In this document: positions 41,115 through 49,087 of the stretch, piece after piece
How the letters are laid out: each line of letters opens with the position of its first letter
Position numbering within the stretch: position 1 is the stretch's first letter
DNA from: Bradyrhizobium sp. dw_411
Lineage (GTDB): Bacteria; Pseudomonadota; Alphaproteobacteria; Rhizobiales; Xanthobacteraceae
Assembly: GCF_018449695.1 (NCBI RefSeq)
Contig: NZ_JAAVUY010000012.1
Location: 124,001 to 188,000, forward strand
Length of the DNA stretch: 64,000 bases
Direction: 5' to 3'
Made by a program: the position numbers and the translations under genes
The notes under the pieces: generated by a model
What the model saw: only the letters and a program-made list of their open reading frames with translations
What the model was told of the DNA's origin: nothing
Databases searched by the model: none

Positions 41115-44100
41115 TCAATGCGCAGCGGCGGTGCGCTTAGGCGCGGCCGGCTTGGCGGCGGGTTTTGCGGCTCCGTTCTGCGCCTGTGCGGGCGCAGAGT
41201 CCCACCCGCCAGCGGGGGTCGCTACATTGATGGCGTCGTCAGGCTGGGGTTCCGGCGTGAAGGTCTGGATCGCCAGCTTGGCCGCCGCCAGCGACTGGGC
41301 ATCGAGCCGCTTGGCGATATCGTCGCGCTTGCGCCCGGAATCCGCATCGCCCTGCGCTGCGGCCAGACTGAACCATTTGAAGGATTCGGCGAGGTTCTGT
41401 TCGACGCCGATGCCGCGGGCATAGAGGATGCCGAGATTAAACTGGCTGTCCGCGACGCCGCGATCGGCGGCCTTGCGGAACCACTGTGCCGCGTTCTTGT
41501 AGTTGGCGCCCTTGCCGTCGCCATCAGCGTCGAGCACGGCCAGATTATGCATCGCCTTGGCGTTGCCGCGCTCGGCGGCCTGCATGTAATAGCGCCGTGC
41601 GGTGTCGATGTCCTTCTTCACGCTCAGGCCCTTTTCGTAGAGGGTTCCGAGCCGGAAGACCGCCGGCACCACGCCGGCCTGCGCCGCGCGGTCATACCAT
41701 TTCGCGGCTTCATCGTAATTCGCGGTCACGCCTTTGCCTTCGGCGTAACGCACGCCGATCTCATATGCCGCTGTCGGGTCGCCCTTGAGGGCCGCCGTGC
41801 GCAGGACCGGTCCACCGATCGCGTCGGGCAGCCGTTCGGCGGCGGGAATTGCGACCAGGGTGAGCTTGCTGTTGCTTGGCGCGATTGGCCTGGACGGAAG
41901 CGTGCCGGTGACGTCGCTATTGGTTTGCGGGATCGCGACCGAGGCAATGCCGTCGGGAGCATCGGGCGCGGCGTTGTTGTTCAGAGACTGCCGTCCGATC
42001 GGAGTCGGCGAGGTCATCGAAGGCATCGCGGGCGCGGGCTTGGGTGCGTCGCCGACAGGCGGTTGAACCGCGGGCGGCGGCTCGCTCGCACTTTCCGTTG
42101 CGGGCTGCAGTGCGCTGCTGCTGTCGAGCAGATTCATCGCCATCTTGAAGGTGCCGAGCACGATCACCACCACGCTCGCGCCCACCAGCAGCGAGCGAAT
42201 CTTGGAGGTGATGGTCGAGGCTTCCTTGGCCTGGCCGTTGGCGGGTTGCTTGGCCGAACCGCGGCCGCCCTTGGCGTCGGGCTGTGCGGCGGCGGCGGCC
42301 TGAGCCGCGCGGCGCGCGGCGGCAATGAAACTCGAGGTGCTGACCGGCGCGCTCGGGCTTGCCGGAATTCCGCTGATGGCGCTTTCGGAAGCGGCGATGC
42401 GTTCGGTCGGCGAAGCCACGCGTGCGCTCGGCCGGGTGCCCGGCTCAAGCGGATGGTCGGGCGGCAGATCGGGCTCGATCGCGACGCGCGGCTGCGTCGG
42501 CACCAGAATTTCGCTGATGGCTTTCGGCGCTGCTGCAGCGGCGGCAATTTGCGGCGCCGGCGCCGATGCGGCATGAAATTCCCGCGGCGCCGCGGCGAAC
42601 TGTTCCGGTGCGGCGACGGGATTCGGCAATTCAGGTTTGGGTTGCGGCGCCATCGCGACGCGAGTTGCGGCAGCCGGCTGCGGCGGCGCGTAGGCAGGCG
42701 CGAGCGGGGGTTCCGGCTGCGGCGCGACCGGCTGGCTGCGTACCGCGCGCAGATCGCCTTCGATCATGGCGAGACGATCGACCACATGGCCGAGCGTATT
42801 GTGAACGGCTTCGAGCGAATCCTGGGTATGGCGGCCGGCTTCCGACTGGCTGAAACGAATGTCGGACAATTCGCGCTTGACGAGATCGACGATGCCGCTG
42901 TCGGCAGGCGCAGCAGCGCCGCCTCGGCTGTTTTCGCTCAGCGCCGCAAAGCTCGCATGCTGGGTTTCGAGATGACGCAGAATATCCTGCAGGCCGTCCT
43001 CGACCCGTCCGAGATTGCCGCCACGGTTCTCGCTGGAGGCCTCGAGGCGTTCCAGCAAATAGGAGACGCGCTGTTCGAGATGCGCGAAAGCCGAAGCGTT
43101 GTCGTTGCCGACCGGCAGCCGGTCGATGCGATCGGACAATGTGCGCAGCGCGCTTTCGAGCTGTTCGGTATTGTGGGCCGGCGCCGCGCGCTGTTCGCGG
43201 CTTTCCAGCGACGAGGTCAGCGCGGCAATACGCTGCTCGAGGACCGCGAAGGTATCGCTTTGGCCGTCCGAACGGGTCATCAGATCGACCTTGGACGACA
43301 GCATCCGCACGTCTTCGCTGAGCCGCGCCAGCGCGTCGTTGGACGCGACGTTGGAAACGATGGAGCGCAGCGCGGTGATGGCGCCTTCGAGCTGATGGAT
43401 CGTGGAAGGATCGTCGCTGGCGCGCAGGATCATGTCGAGCTTGGCGCCGAGATTGCGGATCGCCTCGTCATAACCCGCCAATTGTTCGGCGGGAGTGAGC
43501 GAGCGCAACGCCTGGCGAATTTCGCTTAACGCGCGTTCGATGCCGGCCAAGGCCTGGCCATCGGTGCCGCTCTGGCGGGTGTCGTCGATACGGCGCGACA
43601 GCGAGCGGATTTCATTCTCGATCGATTCGATCGCCCGGCGCGGCATCGCTTCGGTGATGACGTTGCGAATTTCGGCGAGCTCGCTCCGGAACGCCTTGAC
43701 CGATTGCTCGATATGGTCGGGACGCTGCAGCGCCTCGATCTGGCTGGTGATCTTGACCAGATGGCGTTCCAGCGACGAGAAATCCGGCCCCGCCGGCATG
43801 GAGGGCGTGATCGGCATCGCGGGCGCCGCCGGCATCGATGGCGCGGTCGGCGGCGCATAGCGCGGCGGCACCGGACGCGGCGGCGGGCCATCGAGTTCGT
43901 GCTGGCGCGCCGAGATTTCAGCAATCGCGCTGTCGAACGAGGCCGGGCTAAGCGGCGGTGACGGGCGATAGGCTTGTGCGGTGTAGACTTGGGCGGCCGC
44001 GCGCTCGACCATCTCGGCCTGGCGCTGCCTGTCGTCATGTTGAGGTTGCCGCGCCGGTGCGGCGCTCGAGATCTGCGACAGCCGCGCATCCAGCCGCGAA

Positions 44101-44498
44101 ATCGCGTCGTTGAGCTGGCGGGCCACGCCGGGATCATGACGCGCCGCATCGCTGCGTGGTGCATCGTTGCGCAGCATGTCGCCGCGGGGAGCGTCAACGG
44201 GAGGCAGCGGACGCGAAATCCGTTCGATCTGGCGGGTGATCGAATCCAGCCGTTGATGAATGTCGGCGACGTCCTGGGTTTCCTGGGCCGGCATGGCAGG
44301 GCGTTGATCCGGCAAGCGATCGGCCGAACGATCCGCCGCGTGATCAGGCCTGGCGCGGAAGTTGGGCGGGGCGGGATCGCCGATGGTGGAATTGAGCCAG
44401 TCGCTCAGCGACATGCCGGCACGGCGAGCGGCAGCCTCGGCGCGCTCCCGCACGGATGGATCGATGCCTTCAACACTCCACGATACGCGCGAATTCAT
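41115..44498 (-). CDS. PodJ-like polarity protein with coiled coil and Sel1 repeats
   Basis: A 1127-residue protein. It begins with a short basic motif shared with rhizobial PodJ-like proteins (V-R-E-R-A-E-A-A-A-R-R-A-G-M-S-L), then long coiled-coil and Pro/Ala-rich cytoplasmic regions, one membrane helix (S-L-L-V-G-A-S-V-V-V-I-V-L-G-T-F) and a periplasmic part with about four Sel1 repeats (A-A-Y-E-I-G-V-R-Y-A-E-G-K-G-V; A-M-H-N-L-A-V-L; S-Q-F-N-L-G-I-L-Y-A-R-G-I-G-V). Caulobacter PodJ has the same order but also a C-terminal peptidoglycan-binding domain, not seen here. ATG 44498 is chosen over an upstream TTG at 44573. Likely role: polar organisation of the cell. Confidence 0.8.
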   Translation of the reverse strand: MNSRVSWSVEGIDPSVRERAEAAARRAGMSLSDWLNSTIGDPAPPNFRARPDHAADRSADRLPDQRPAMPAQETQDVADIHQRLDSITRQIERISRPLPPVDAPRGDMLRNDAPRSDAARHDPGVARQLNDAISRLDARLSQISSAAPARQPQHDDRQRQAEMVERAAAQVYTAQAYRPSPPLSPASFDSAIAEISARQHELDGPPPRPVPPRYAPPTAPSMPAAPAMPITPSMPAGPDFSSLERHLVKITSQIEALQRPDHIEQSVKAFRSELAEIRNVITEAMPRRAIESIENEIRSLSRRIDDTRQSGTDGQALAGIERALSEIRQALRSLTPAEQLAGYDEAIRNLGAKLDMILRASDDPSTIHQLEGAITALRSIVSNVASNDALARLSEDVRMLSSKVDLMTRSDGQSDTFAVLEQRIAALTSSLESREQRAAPAHNTEQLESALRTLSDRIDRLPVGNDNASAFAHLEQRVSYLLERLEASSENRGGNLGRVEDGLQDILRHLETQHASFAALSENSRGGAAAPADSGIVDLVKRELSDIRFSQSEAGRHTQDSLEAVHNTLGHVVDRLAMIEGDLRAVRSQPVAPQPEPPLAPAYAPPQPAAATRVAMAPQPKPELPNPVAAPEQFAAAPREFHAASAPAPQIAAAAAAPKAISEILVPTQPRVAIEPDLPPDHPLEPGTRPSARVASPTERIAASESAISGIPASPSAPVSTSSFIAAARRAAQAAAAAQPDAKGGRGSAKQPANGQAKEASTITSKIRSLLVGASVVVIVLGTFKMAMNLLDSSSALQPATESASEPPPAVQPPVGDAPKPAPAMPSMTSPTPIGRQSLNNNAAPDAPDGIASVAIPQTNSDVTGTLPSRPIAPSNSKLTLVAIPAAERLPDAIGGPVLRTAALKGDPTAAYEIGVRYAEGKGVTANYDEAAKWYDRAAQAGVVPAVFRLGTLYEKGLSVKKDIDTARRYYMQAAERGNAKAMHNLAVLDADGDGKGANYKNAAQWFRKAADRGVADSQFNLGILYARGIGVEQNLAESFKWFSLAAAQGDADSGRKRDDIAKRLDAQSLAAAKLAIQTFTPEPQPDDAINVATPAGGWDSAPAQAQNGAAKPAAKPAAPKRTAAAH

Positions 44499-44684
44499 GC
44501 TGTCGTCCGGTTCCGAATCCGGCGCGCCACCCCGCGCCTTCAGCCTCCCCGCGCGTCCCTGAATGAGAGACAATCGAATTCCGCGCAGGTCGTCTGCCTC
44601 TGACTTCGACTTTTTCGTGTTACGGTAAATAACCGGTTAAGGAATCGGTCAGCGGGCTTCGAAAATTAACCGGCCGGCGTGAAA

Positions 44685-45239
44685 TCAGCGGGATTCGGCG
44701 GCGTCGCTGCTGGCGGGAAGGGCATTGAGCGCTTCCTCGCACCATTCCACCACGGCGCGTTCGTGCCGGACACCCAGGCGAAGCGCCAGCAACTTGCCGG
44801 TATCGGCCAGCGAGGCGGTGCCGTCAGGGAAGCGTTTGCCGAGAATATGTTCGTAGCGGGAACAGCGGTCGCGGTGGTGTTCCAGCCGCGCCATCAGGTC
44901 GGCGCGCAAGGGATCCATGTCGACGCTGTCGAGCGCGTAAAGCCGCACCAAAAGATCGTCCTTGATCGAAGGCGTAACGCTGGGCTTCGCACCCCAGTGC
45001 CTGAATGCAGCCCGGCCCTCAGTGGTGAGCGTGTAGACCAGTTTGTTTGGCTTGCCGGTCTGGACCACCTCGCAGCCTTCAATGTGGCCGCGGTCGCGCA
45101 GCCTGGTCAGCTCGCGATAGATCTGTTGATGGTTTGCCTTCCAGTAGAAGCCGATCGACGAATCGAACGTCTTGGCGAGCTCGTAGCCCGTCATGGGACG
45201 CTCCGTCAGGCAGGCGAGAATGGCTTCACCGAGCGCCAA
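44685..45239 (-). CDS. PadR-family transcriptional regulator
   Basis: A 184-residue regulator. The winged helix is A-I-L-A-C-L-T-E-R-P-M-T-G-Y-E-L-A-K-T-F with N-H-Q-Q-I-Y-R-E-L-T-R-L, followed by the wing (Y-T-L-T-T-E-G-R-A-A-F) and a helical C-terminal dimerisation part of the Vir_act_alpha_C type. The start is TTG 45239 with AGGAG upstream; no ATG fits. It is divergent from the SnoaL-like gene across a 105-base region with inverted repeats, so it probably represses both. Confidence 0.87.
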   Translation of the reverse strand: MALGEAILACLTERPMTGYELAKTFDSSIGFYWKANHQQIYRELTRLRDRGHIEGCEVVQTGKPNKLVYTLTTEGRAAFRHWGAKPSVTPSIKDDLLVRLYALDSVDMDPLRADLMARLEHHRDRCSRYEHILGKRFPDGTASLADTGKLLALRLGVRHERAVVEWCEEALNALPASSDAAESR

Positions 45240-45261
45240 GCACCAAAACTCCTCAGTAGCC

Positions 45262-45308
45262 TTGACTATATGCTCAGATTTGCATATGCGTCAATAAGCA
45301 TATGTTTT
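45262..45308. promoter_or_regulatory. Divergent promoter region with candidate PadR operator
   Basis: ATATGC-N8-GCATAT at 45268-45287, then two CATATG hexamers ten bases apart (45283 and 45299). A TTGACT hexamer at 45263 could be a -35 box for the rightward gene, so a bound repressor would cover the promoter. Confidence 0.5.
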
Positions 45309-45344
45309 GAGCCCCGCTGCGCTTTCACGCACAGGAGACGGCCG

Positions 45345-45737
45345 ATGAGCATGACCGCCCTCGACAAGTGGTACGGCTACATAAAGTCCCATGACCGCGC
45401 CGCGCTCTGGGACCTGCTTCATCCCGATGCGATCTTCGAAAGCCCGGTCGTGCATACGCCGCAGCGCGGGCGCGAGATCACCTTCAAATATCTGTCGGGC
45501 GCGGAAAAGGTGCTGGGTGGTCCCGGCTTCGTCTATATCGGTGAATGGCGCAGCGATGACGGCGCGGTACTCGAGTTCGAAAGAGAAATCGACGGGATCA
45601 AGATCAACGGCGTCGATATCATCCGCTTCAGCGACGATGGCCGGATCGTGCACTTCAAGGTGATGGTGCGGCCGCTCAAGGCGATAAACCTGTTGCACCG
45701 GCTGATGGGCGAACAACTCGCCGCCGCTGTAAAATAA
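45345..45737 (+). CDS. SnoaL/NTF2-like protein
   Basis: A 130-residue protein of the NTF2-like cone fold. Features: L-D-K-W-Y-G-Y-I-K-S-H-D at the start, L-L-H-P-D-A-I-F-E-S-P-V-V, R-E-I-T-F-K-Y-L and the final sheet with I-N-G-V-D-I-I-R-F. AGGAG precedes ATG 45345. Such proteins may be small isomerases, hydrolases or binding proteins; substrate unknown. It is divergent from the PadR gene and leads into the acyl-CoA dehydrogenase gene about 100 bases on. Confidence 0.82.
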   Translation: MSMTALDKWYGYIKSHDRAALWDLLHPDAIFESPVVHTPQRGREITFKYLSGAEKVLGGPGFVYIGEWRSDDGAVLEFEREIDGIKINGVDIIRFSDDGRIVHFKVMVRPLKAINLLHRLMGEQLAAAVK

Positions 45738-45843
45738 AGCCATGCTAAGGTCCACTCCGGAAACGCCAGCGATTCCTGCACTAAGAAACGCGCATAAAAA
45801 AGCATCCGCTAATTCAAGCCTGTCCGCCTGTCGGGAGAACGCC

Positions 45844-47634
45844 ATGCCGATCTACAAAGCCCCCCTGGAAGACGTCAATTTCCTGCTCAACGACGTGTTT
45901 CAGATCGACCGCTACGATAATCTTCCCGGTCTCAGCGACGCCTCCGCCGATGTGCGGGAAGCGATCCTGGGCGAGGCGGCAAAACTCAGCGAGGAAGTAC
46001 TGCAGCCGCTCAATCGGGTGGGCGATATCGAGGGCTGCGTCCGACACGACGACAACAGCGTGACGACCCCGAAAGGCTTCAAGGAAGCGTTCAAGCAGGT
46101 GGCCGAGGGCGGCTGGCTCGGGCTGTCGGCGCCGACGGAATATGGCGGGCAGGGGCTGCCGATTACGCTCAGCCAGGTTGTCACGGAGTTCCAGAGCGCG
46201 GCCAACATGGCGTTTTCAATGTATGGCGGCTTGACCATGGGCGCGACCGCGGCGTTGATCGTGCACGGCAAGCCGGAGCAAAAGGCGATCTTCGTACCGA
46301 AGATGGTGGCGGGGCAATGGACCGGCACCATGAACCTCACCGAGCCGCAATGCGGCACCGATCTCGGCCTGTTGCGCACCAAGGCCGCCAAGCAGGCCGA
46401 CGGCAGCTACAAGATCACCGGCACCAAGATTTTCATCTCCGCCGGCGAGCATGACCTTGCCGAAAACATTATTCACCTTGTGCTGGCGCGGATCGAAGGC
46501 GCGCCGGCCGGCATCAAGGGCGTGTCGCTGTTTGTGGTGCCGAAGATTCTCGTCAACGCCGATGGATCGCTGGGCGCGCGCAACGGCGTGTCCTGCGGTT
46601 CGATCGAGCACAAGATGGGCATTCACGGCAATTCCACCTGCGTAATGAATTACGACGGCGCCATCGGCTGGCTGATCGGCGAGGAAAACAGGGGTATGCA
46701 GGGCATGTTCGTGATGATGAACGAGGCGCGGCTTGGCGTCGCCGTTCAAGGACTGGCGCAATCCGAAGTCGCCTACCAGAACGCCGTGGCCTATGCCCGC
46801 GATCGTCTGCAGGGCCGCGCGCTCTCCGGACCGCAGGCGCCGGACAAGCCGGCCGATCCGATCATCGTACATCCCGATGTGCGCCGTACGCTGCTGACCA
46901 TTCGCGCCTTCAACGAAGCCGCGCGTGCGATGGTGGTGTGGACGTCGCTCAAAAGCGACGTCGCCCATCGCTCCAACGATCCGAAAGATCGTCAGGCGGC
47001 GGACGATCACATGGGATTGATGACGCCGGTGATGAAAGGCGTGCTGACTGATGTGGGATTTTCCAACGCCGTGCTGGCGCAGCAGATGTATGGTGGCCAC
47101 GGTTATATCGCCGAGAACGGCATGGAGCAGTTCGTGCGCGATGCGCGCATTGCGATGATCTATGAGGGAGCCAACGGTATTCAGGCGCTCGATCTGGTCG
47201 GGCGCAAATTGCCGCGCGATGGTGGCCGGGCGGTGATGGCGTTCTTTGGCGAGGTTGCGGCCTATGCCAAGGACCTTGGCGCAGACGAGGCGATGAAGCC
47301 TTTTGTGACGCCATTGAGCACCGCGCTTGGCCATCTGCAGCAGGCTACCACCTGGCTGATGCAGAATGCGTTTGCGAAACCGGACAATGCCGGTGCGGCG
47401 GCGACCGACTACATGCAATTGTTCGGCCTTGTGACCTTTGCCTATATGTGGGCGAAGATGGCCAAAGTCGCGCAGGACAAGATTGCTGCCGGAGGTGCTA
47501 CGCCCTATTTGTCGACCAAGCTGGTGACCGGCCGCTTCTTCATGGAACGGATGTTGCCGGAAACGGCGCTTCATCTAGCGCGTATCCAGACCGGAAGCGC
47601 GACCACTATGGAATTGGCGGCGGAAGCTTTCTGA
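45844..47634 (+). CDS. Acyl-CoA dehydrogenase, long C-terminally extended (DmdC/FadE-like) form
   Basis: A 596-residue flavoenzyme. Acyl-CoA dehydrogenase N, middle and C domains occupy about residues 40-460: N-L-T-E-P-Q-C-G-T-D-L-G-L and I-S-A-G-E-H-D (FAD contacts), E-H-K-M-G-I-H-G-N-S, and the catalytic glutamate in M-I-Y-E-G-A-N-G-I-Q. A C-terminal all-helical domain of about 130 residues marks the 600-residue subgroup that includes 3-methylmercaptopropionyl-CoA dehydrogenase DmdC. ATG 45844 fits the family start. With the thiolase and FadJ genes downstream it gives a near-complete beta-oxidation set; chain-length range unknown. Confidence 0.92.
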   Translation: MPIYKAPLEDVNFLLNDVFQIDRYDNLPGLSDASADVREAILGEAAKLSEEVLQPLNRVGDIEGCVRHDDNSVTTPKGFKEAFKQVAEGGWLGLSAPTEYGGQGLPITLSQVVTEFQSAANMAFSMYGGLTMGATAALIVHGKPEQKAIFVPKMVAGQWTGTMNLTEPQCGTDLGLLRTKAAKQADGSYKITGTKIFISAGEHDLAENIIHLVLARIEGAPAGIKGVSLFVVPKILVNADGSLGARNGVSCGSIEHKMGIHGNSTCVMNYDGAIGWLIGEENRGMQGMFVMMNEARLGVAVQGLAQSEVAYQNAVAYARDRLQGRALSGPQAPDKPADPIIVHPDVRRTLLTIRAFNEAARAMVVWTSLKSDVAHRSNDPKDRQAADDHMGLMTPVMKGVLTDVGFSNAVLAQQMYGGHGYIAENGMEQFVRDARIAMIYEGANGIQALDLVGRKLPRDGGRAVMAFFGEVAAYAKDLGADEAMKPFVTPLSTALGHLQQATTWLMQNAFAKPDNAGAAATDYMQLFGLVTFAYMWAKMAKVAQDKIAAGGATPYLSTKLVTGRFFMERMLPETALHLARIQTGSATTMELAAEAF

Positions 47635-47723
47635 TCCAAGATCTCGCTGACCCAAGTTCTTGCTGACCGAAGACCTTCTAACCATCCGTCTATATATTGT
47701 GATCCTCATACCAGGAGGGCGTC

Positions 47724-48932
47724 ATGCCTGAGGCATATATCTACGATCACGTTCGCACGCCGCGCGGCCGCGGCAAGGCCGATGGTGCGTTGCATGAAGT
47801 GACGGCGCTGGCGCTAGCGACAGCGCCGCTGCGGGCGCTGAAGGAACGCAACAATCTGGCGGAGGGCGTGATCGACGACGTCGTGCTCGGCGTGGTCGAT
47901 CCGGTCGGCGAGGCCGGCTCTGATATTGCACGCTTCGCGGCGATCAAGGCCGGTCTGGGTGAATCCGTTCCCGGCGTCCAGATCAGCCGCTTCTGCGCGT
48001 CGGGCCTCGATGCGGTGAATTTCGCTGCGGCCCAGATCATGAGCGGTCAGAATCAACTCACGATCGGCGGCGGCGCCGAATCGATGAGCCGGGTCGGCAT
48101 CGGCGCCTCCGGCGGCGCGTGGCCGATGGATCCCTCTATCGCAGTCCCGGCCTATTTCATGCCGCAGGGCGTGTCGGCCGATCTGATTGCGACCAAATAC
48201 GGTTTTTCCCGCGATGACGTTGACGCCTATGCCGTGCAGAGCCAGCAGCGCGCCGCCAAGGCCTGGGATGAGGGCCGCTTCAACAATTCCGTAGTGCCTG
48301 TGAAGGACGTCAACGGGCTGACGATTCTGGCCAAGGACGAGCACATGCGGCCGACCACGACGATGCAGTCGCTCGGGCAGTTGCAGCCGTCATTCGTCAC
48401 CATGGGTCAAATGGGCGGCTTCGATGCGGTCGCGATCCAGTCGCATCCGGAAATCGAACGCATCAACTATGTGCATCACGCCGGCAATTCCTCAGGGATC
48501 GTCGACGGCGCGGGTGCGGTTCTGCTCGGCAGCAAGGAAGCCGGTGAAAAACATGGCCTGAAGCCGCGTGCCAAAATCCGCGCCTTCACCAATATCGGCT
48601 CGGAGCCGGCGATGATGCTGACCGGTCCGGTCGACGTGACCCGGAAACTGTTCGAACGCTCGGGCATGAAGAAATCGGACATCGATTTGTTCGAGTTGAA
48701 CGAAGCCTTCGCCTCGGTGGTGCTGCGCTATATCCAGGCGTTCGACATCGACAACGCCAAGATCAACGTCAATGGCGGCGCGATCGCGCTCGGCCATCCA
48801 CTCGGCGCGACCGGCGCGATGATTCTCGGCACTGTGCTCGACGAGCTCGAGCGCACCAACAAATCGACCGCGCTGGTCACGCTGTGCATCGGCGGGGGCA
48901 TGGGCACCGCGACGATCATCGAACGGGTGTGA
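47724..48932 (+). CDS. Acetyl-CoA C-acyltransferase (thiolase)
   Basis: A 402-residue thiolase, cleaving 3-ketoacyl-CoA to acetyl-CoA and a shortened acyl-CoA. The acylated cysteine is in [13 protein letters not shown]; the base cysteine in [11 protein letters not shown]; the histidines in N-E-A-F-A-S and [10 protein letters not shown] perfect AGGAGG lies before ATG 47724. Gene order acyl-CoA dehydrogenase, thiolase, FadJ suggests one fatty acid degradation operon. Confidence 0.94.
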   Translation: MPEAYIYDHVRTPRGRGKADGALHEVTALALATAPLRALKERNNLAEGVIDDVVLGVVDPVGEAGSDIARFAAIKAGLGESVPGVQISRFCASGLDAVNFAAAQIMSGQNQLTIGGGAESMSRVGIGASGGAWPMDPSIAVPAYFMPQGVSADLIATKYGFSRDDVDAYAVQSQQRAAKAWDEGRFNNSVVPVKDVNGLTILAKDEHMRPTTTMQSLGQLQPSFVTMGQMGGFDAVAIQSHPEIERINYVHHAGNSSGIVDGAGAVLLGSKEAGEKHGLKPRAKIRAFTNIGSEPAMMLTGPVDVTRKLFERSGMKKSDIDLFELNEAFASVVLRYIQAFDIDNAKINVNGGAIALGHPLGATGAMILGTVLDELERTNKSTALVTLCIGGGMGTATIIERV

Positions 48933-48944
48933 CGACGTATAGCC

Positions 48945-49027
48945 GTAGGGTGGGTTAGCCGAAGGCGTAACCCACCGATATCGGCGTTAGTGGGAATGGT
49001 GGGTTACGCTTCGCTAACCCACCCTAC
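48945..49027. repeat. Inverted repeat, GTAGGGTGGGTTAGC family
   Basis: GTAGGGTGGGTTAGCCGAAG and GCGTAACCCACC face GGTGGGTTACGC and TTCGCTAACCCACCCTAC. The long stem lies in the thiolase-fadJ intergenic gap and would form a strong hairpin in the transcript. A shorter cousin is at 54884-54910. Confidence 0.85.
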
Positions 49028-49087
49028 GATCCGCGATCAGAGACAACCGCCGCGCCGATGGGCTGCCGGCATCGAGGGAGCGACAAC

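Noticed and set aside
40161-43529. A 1122-codon plus-strand frame
   Set aside because: It lies opposite the PodJ-like gene and is arginine/glycine-rich without any domain; an artefact of high GC.
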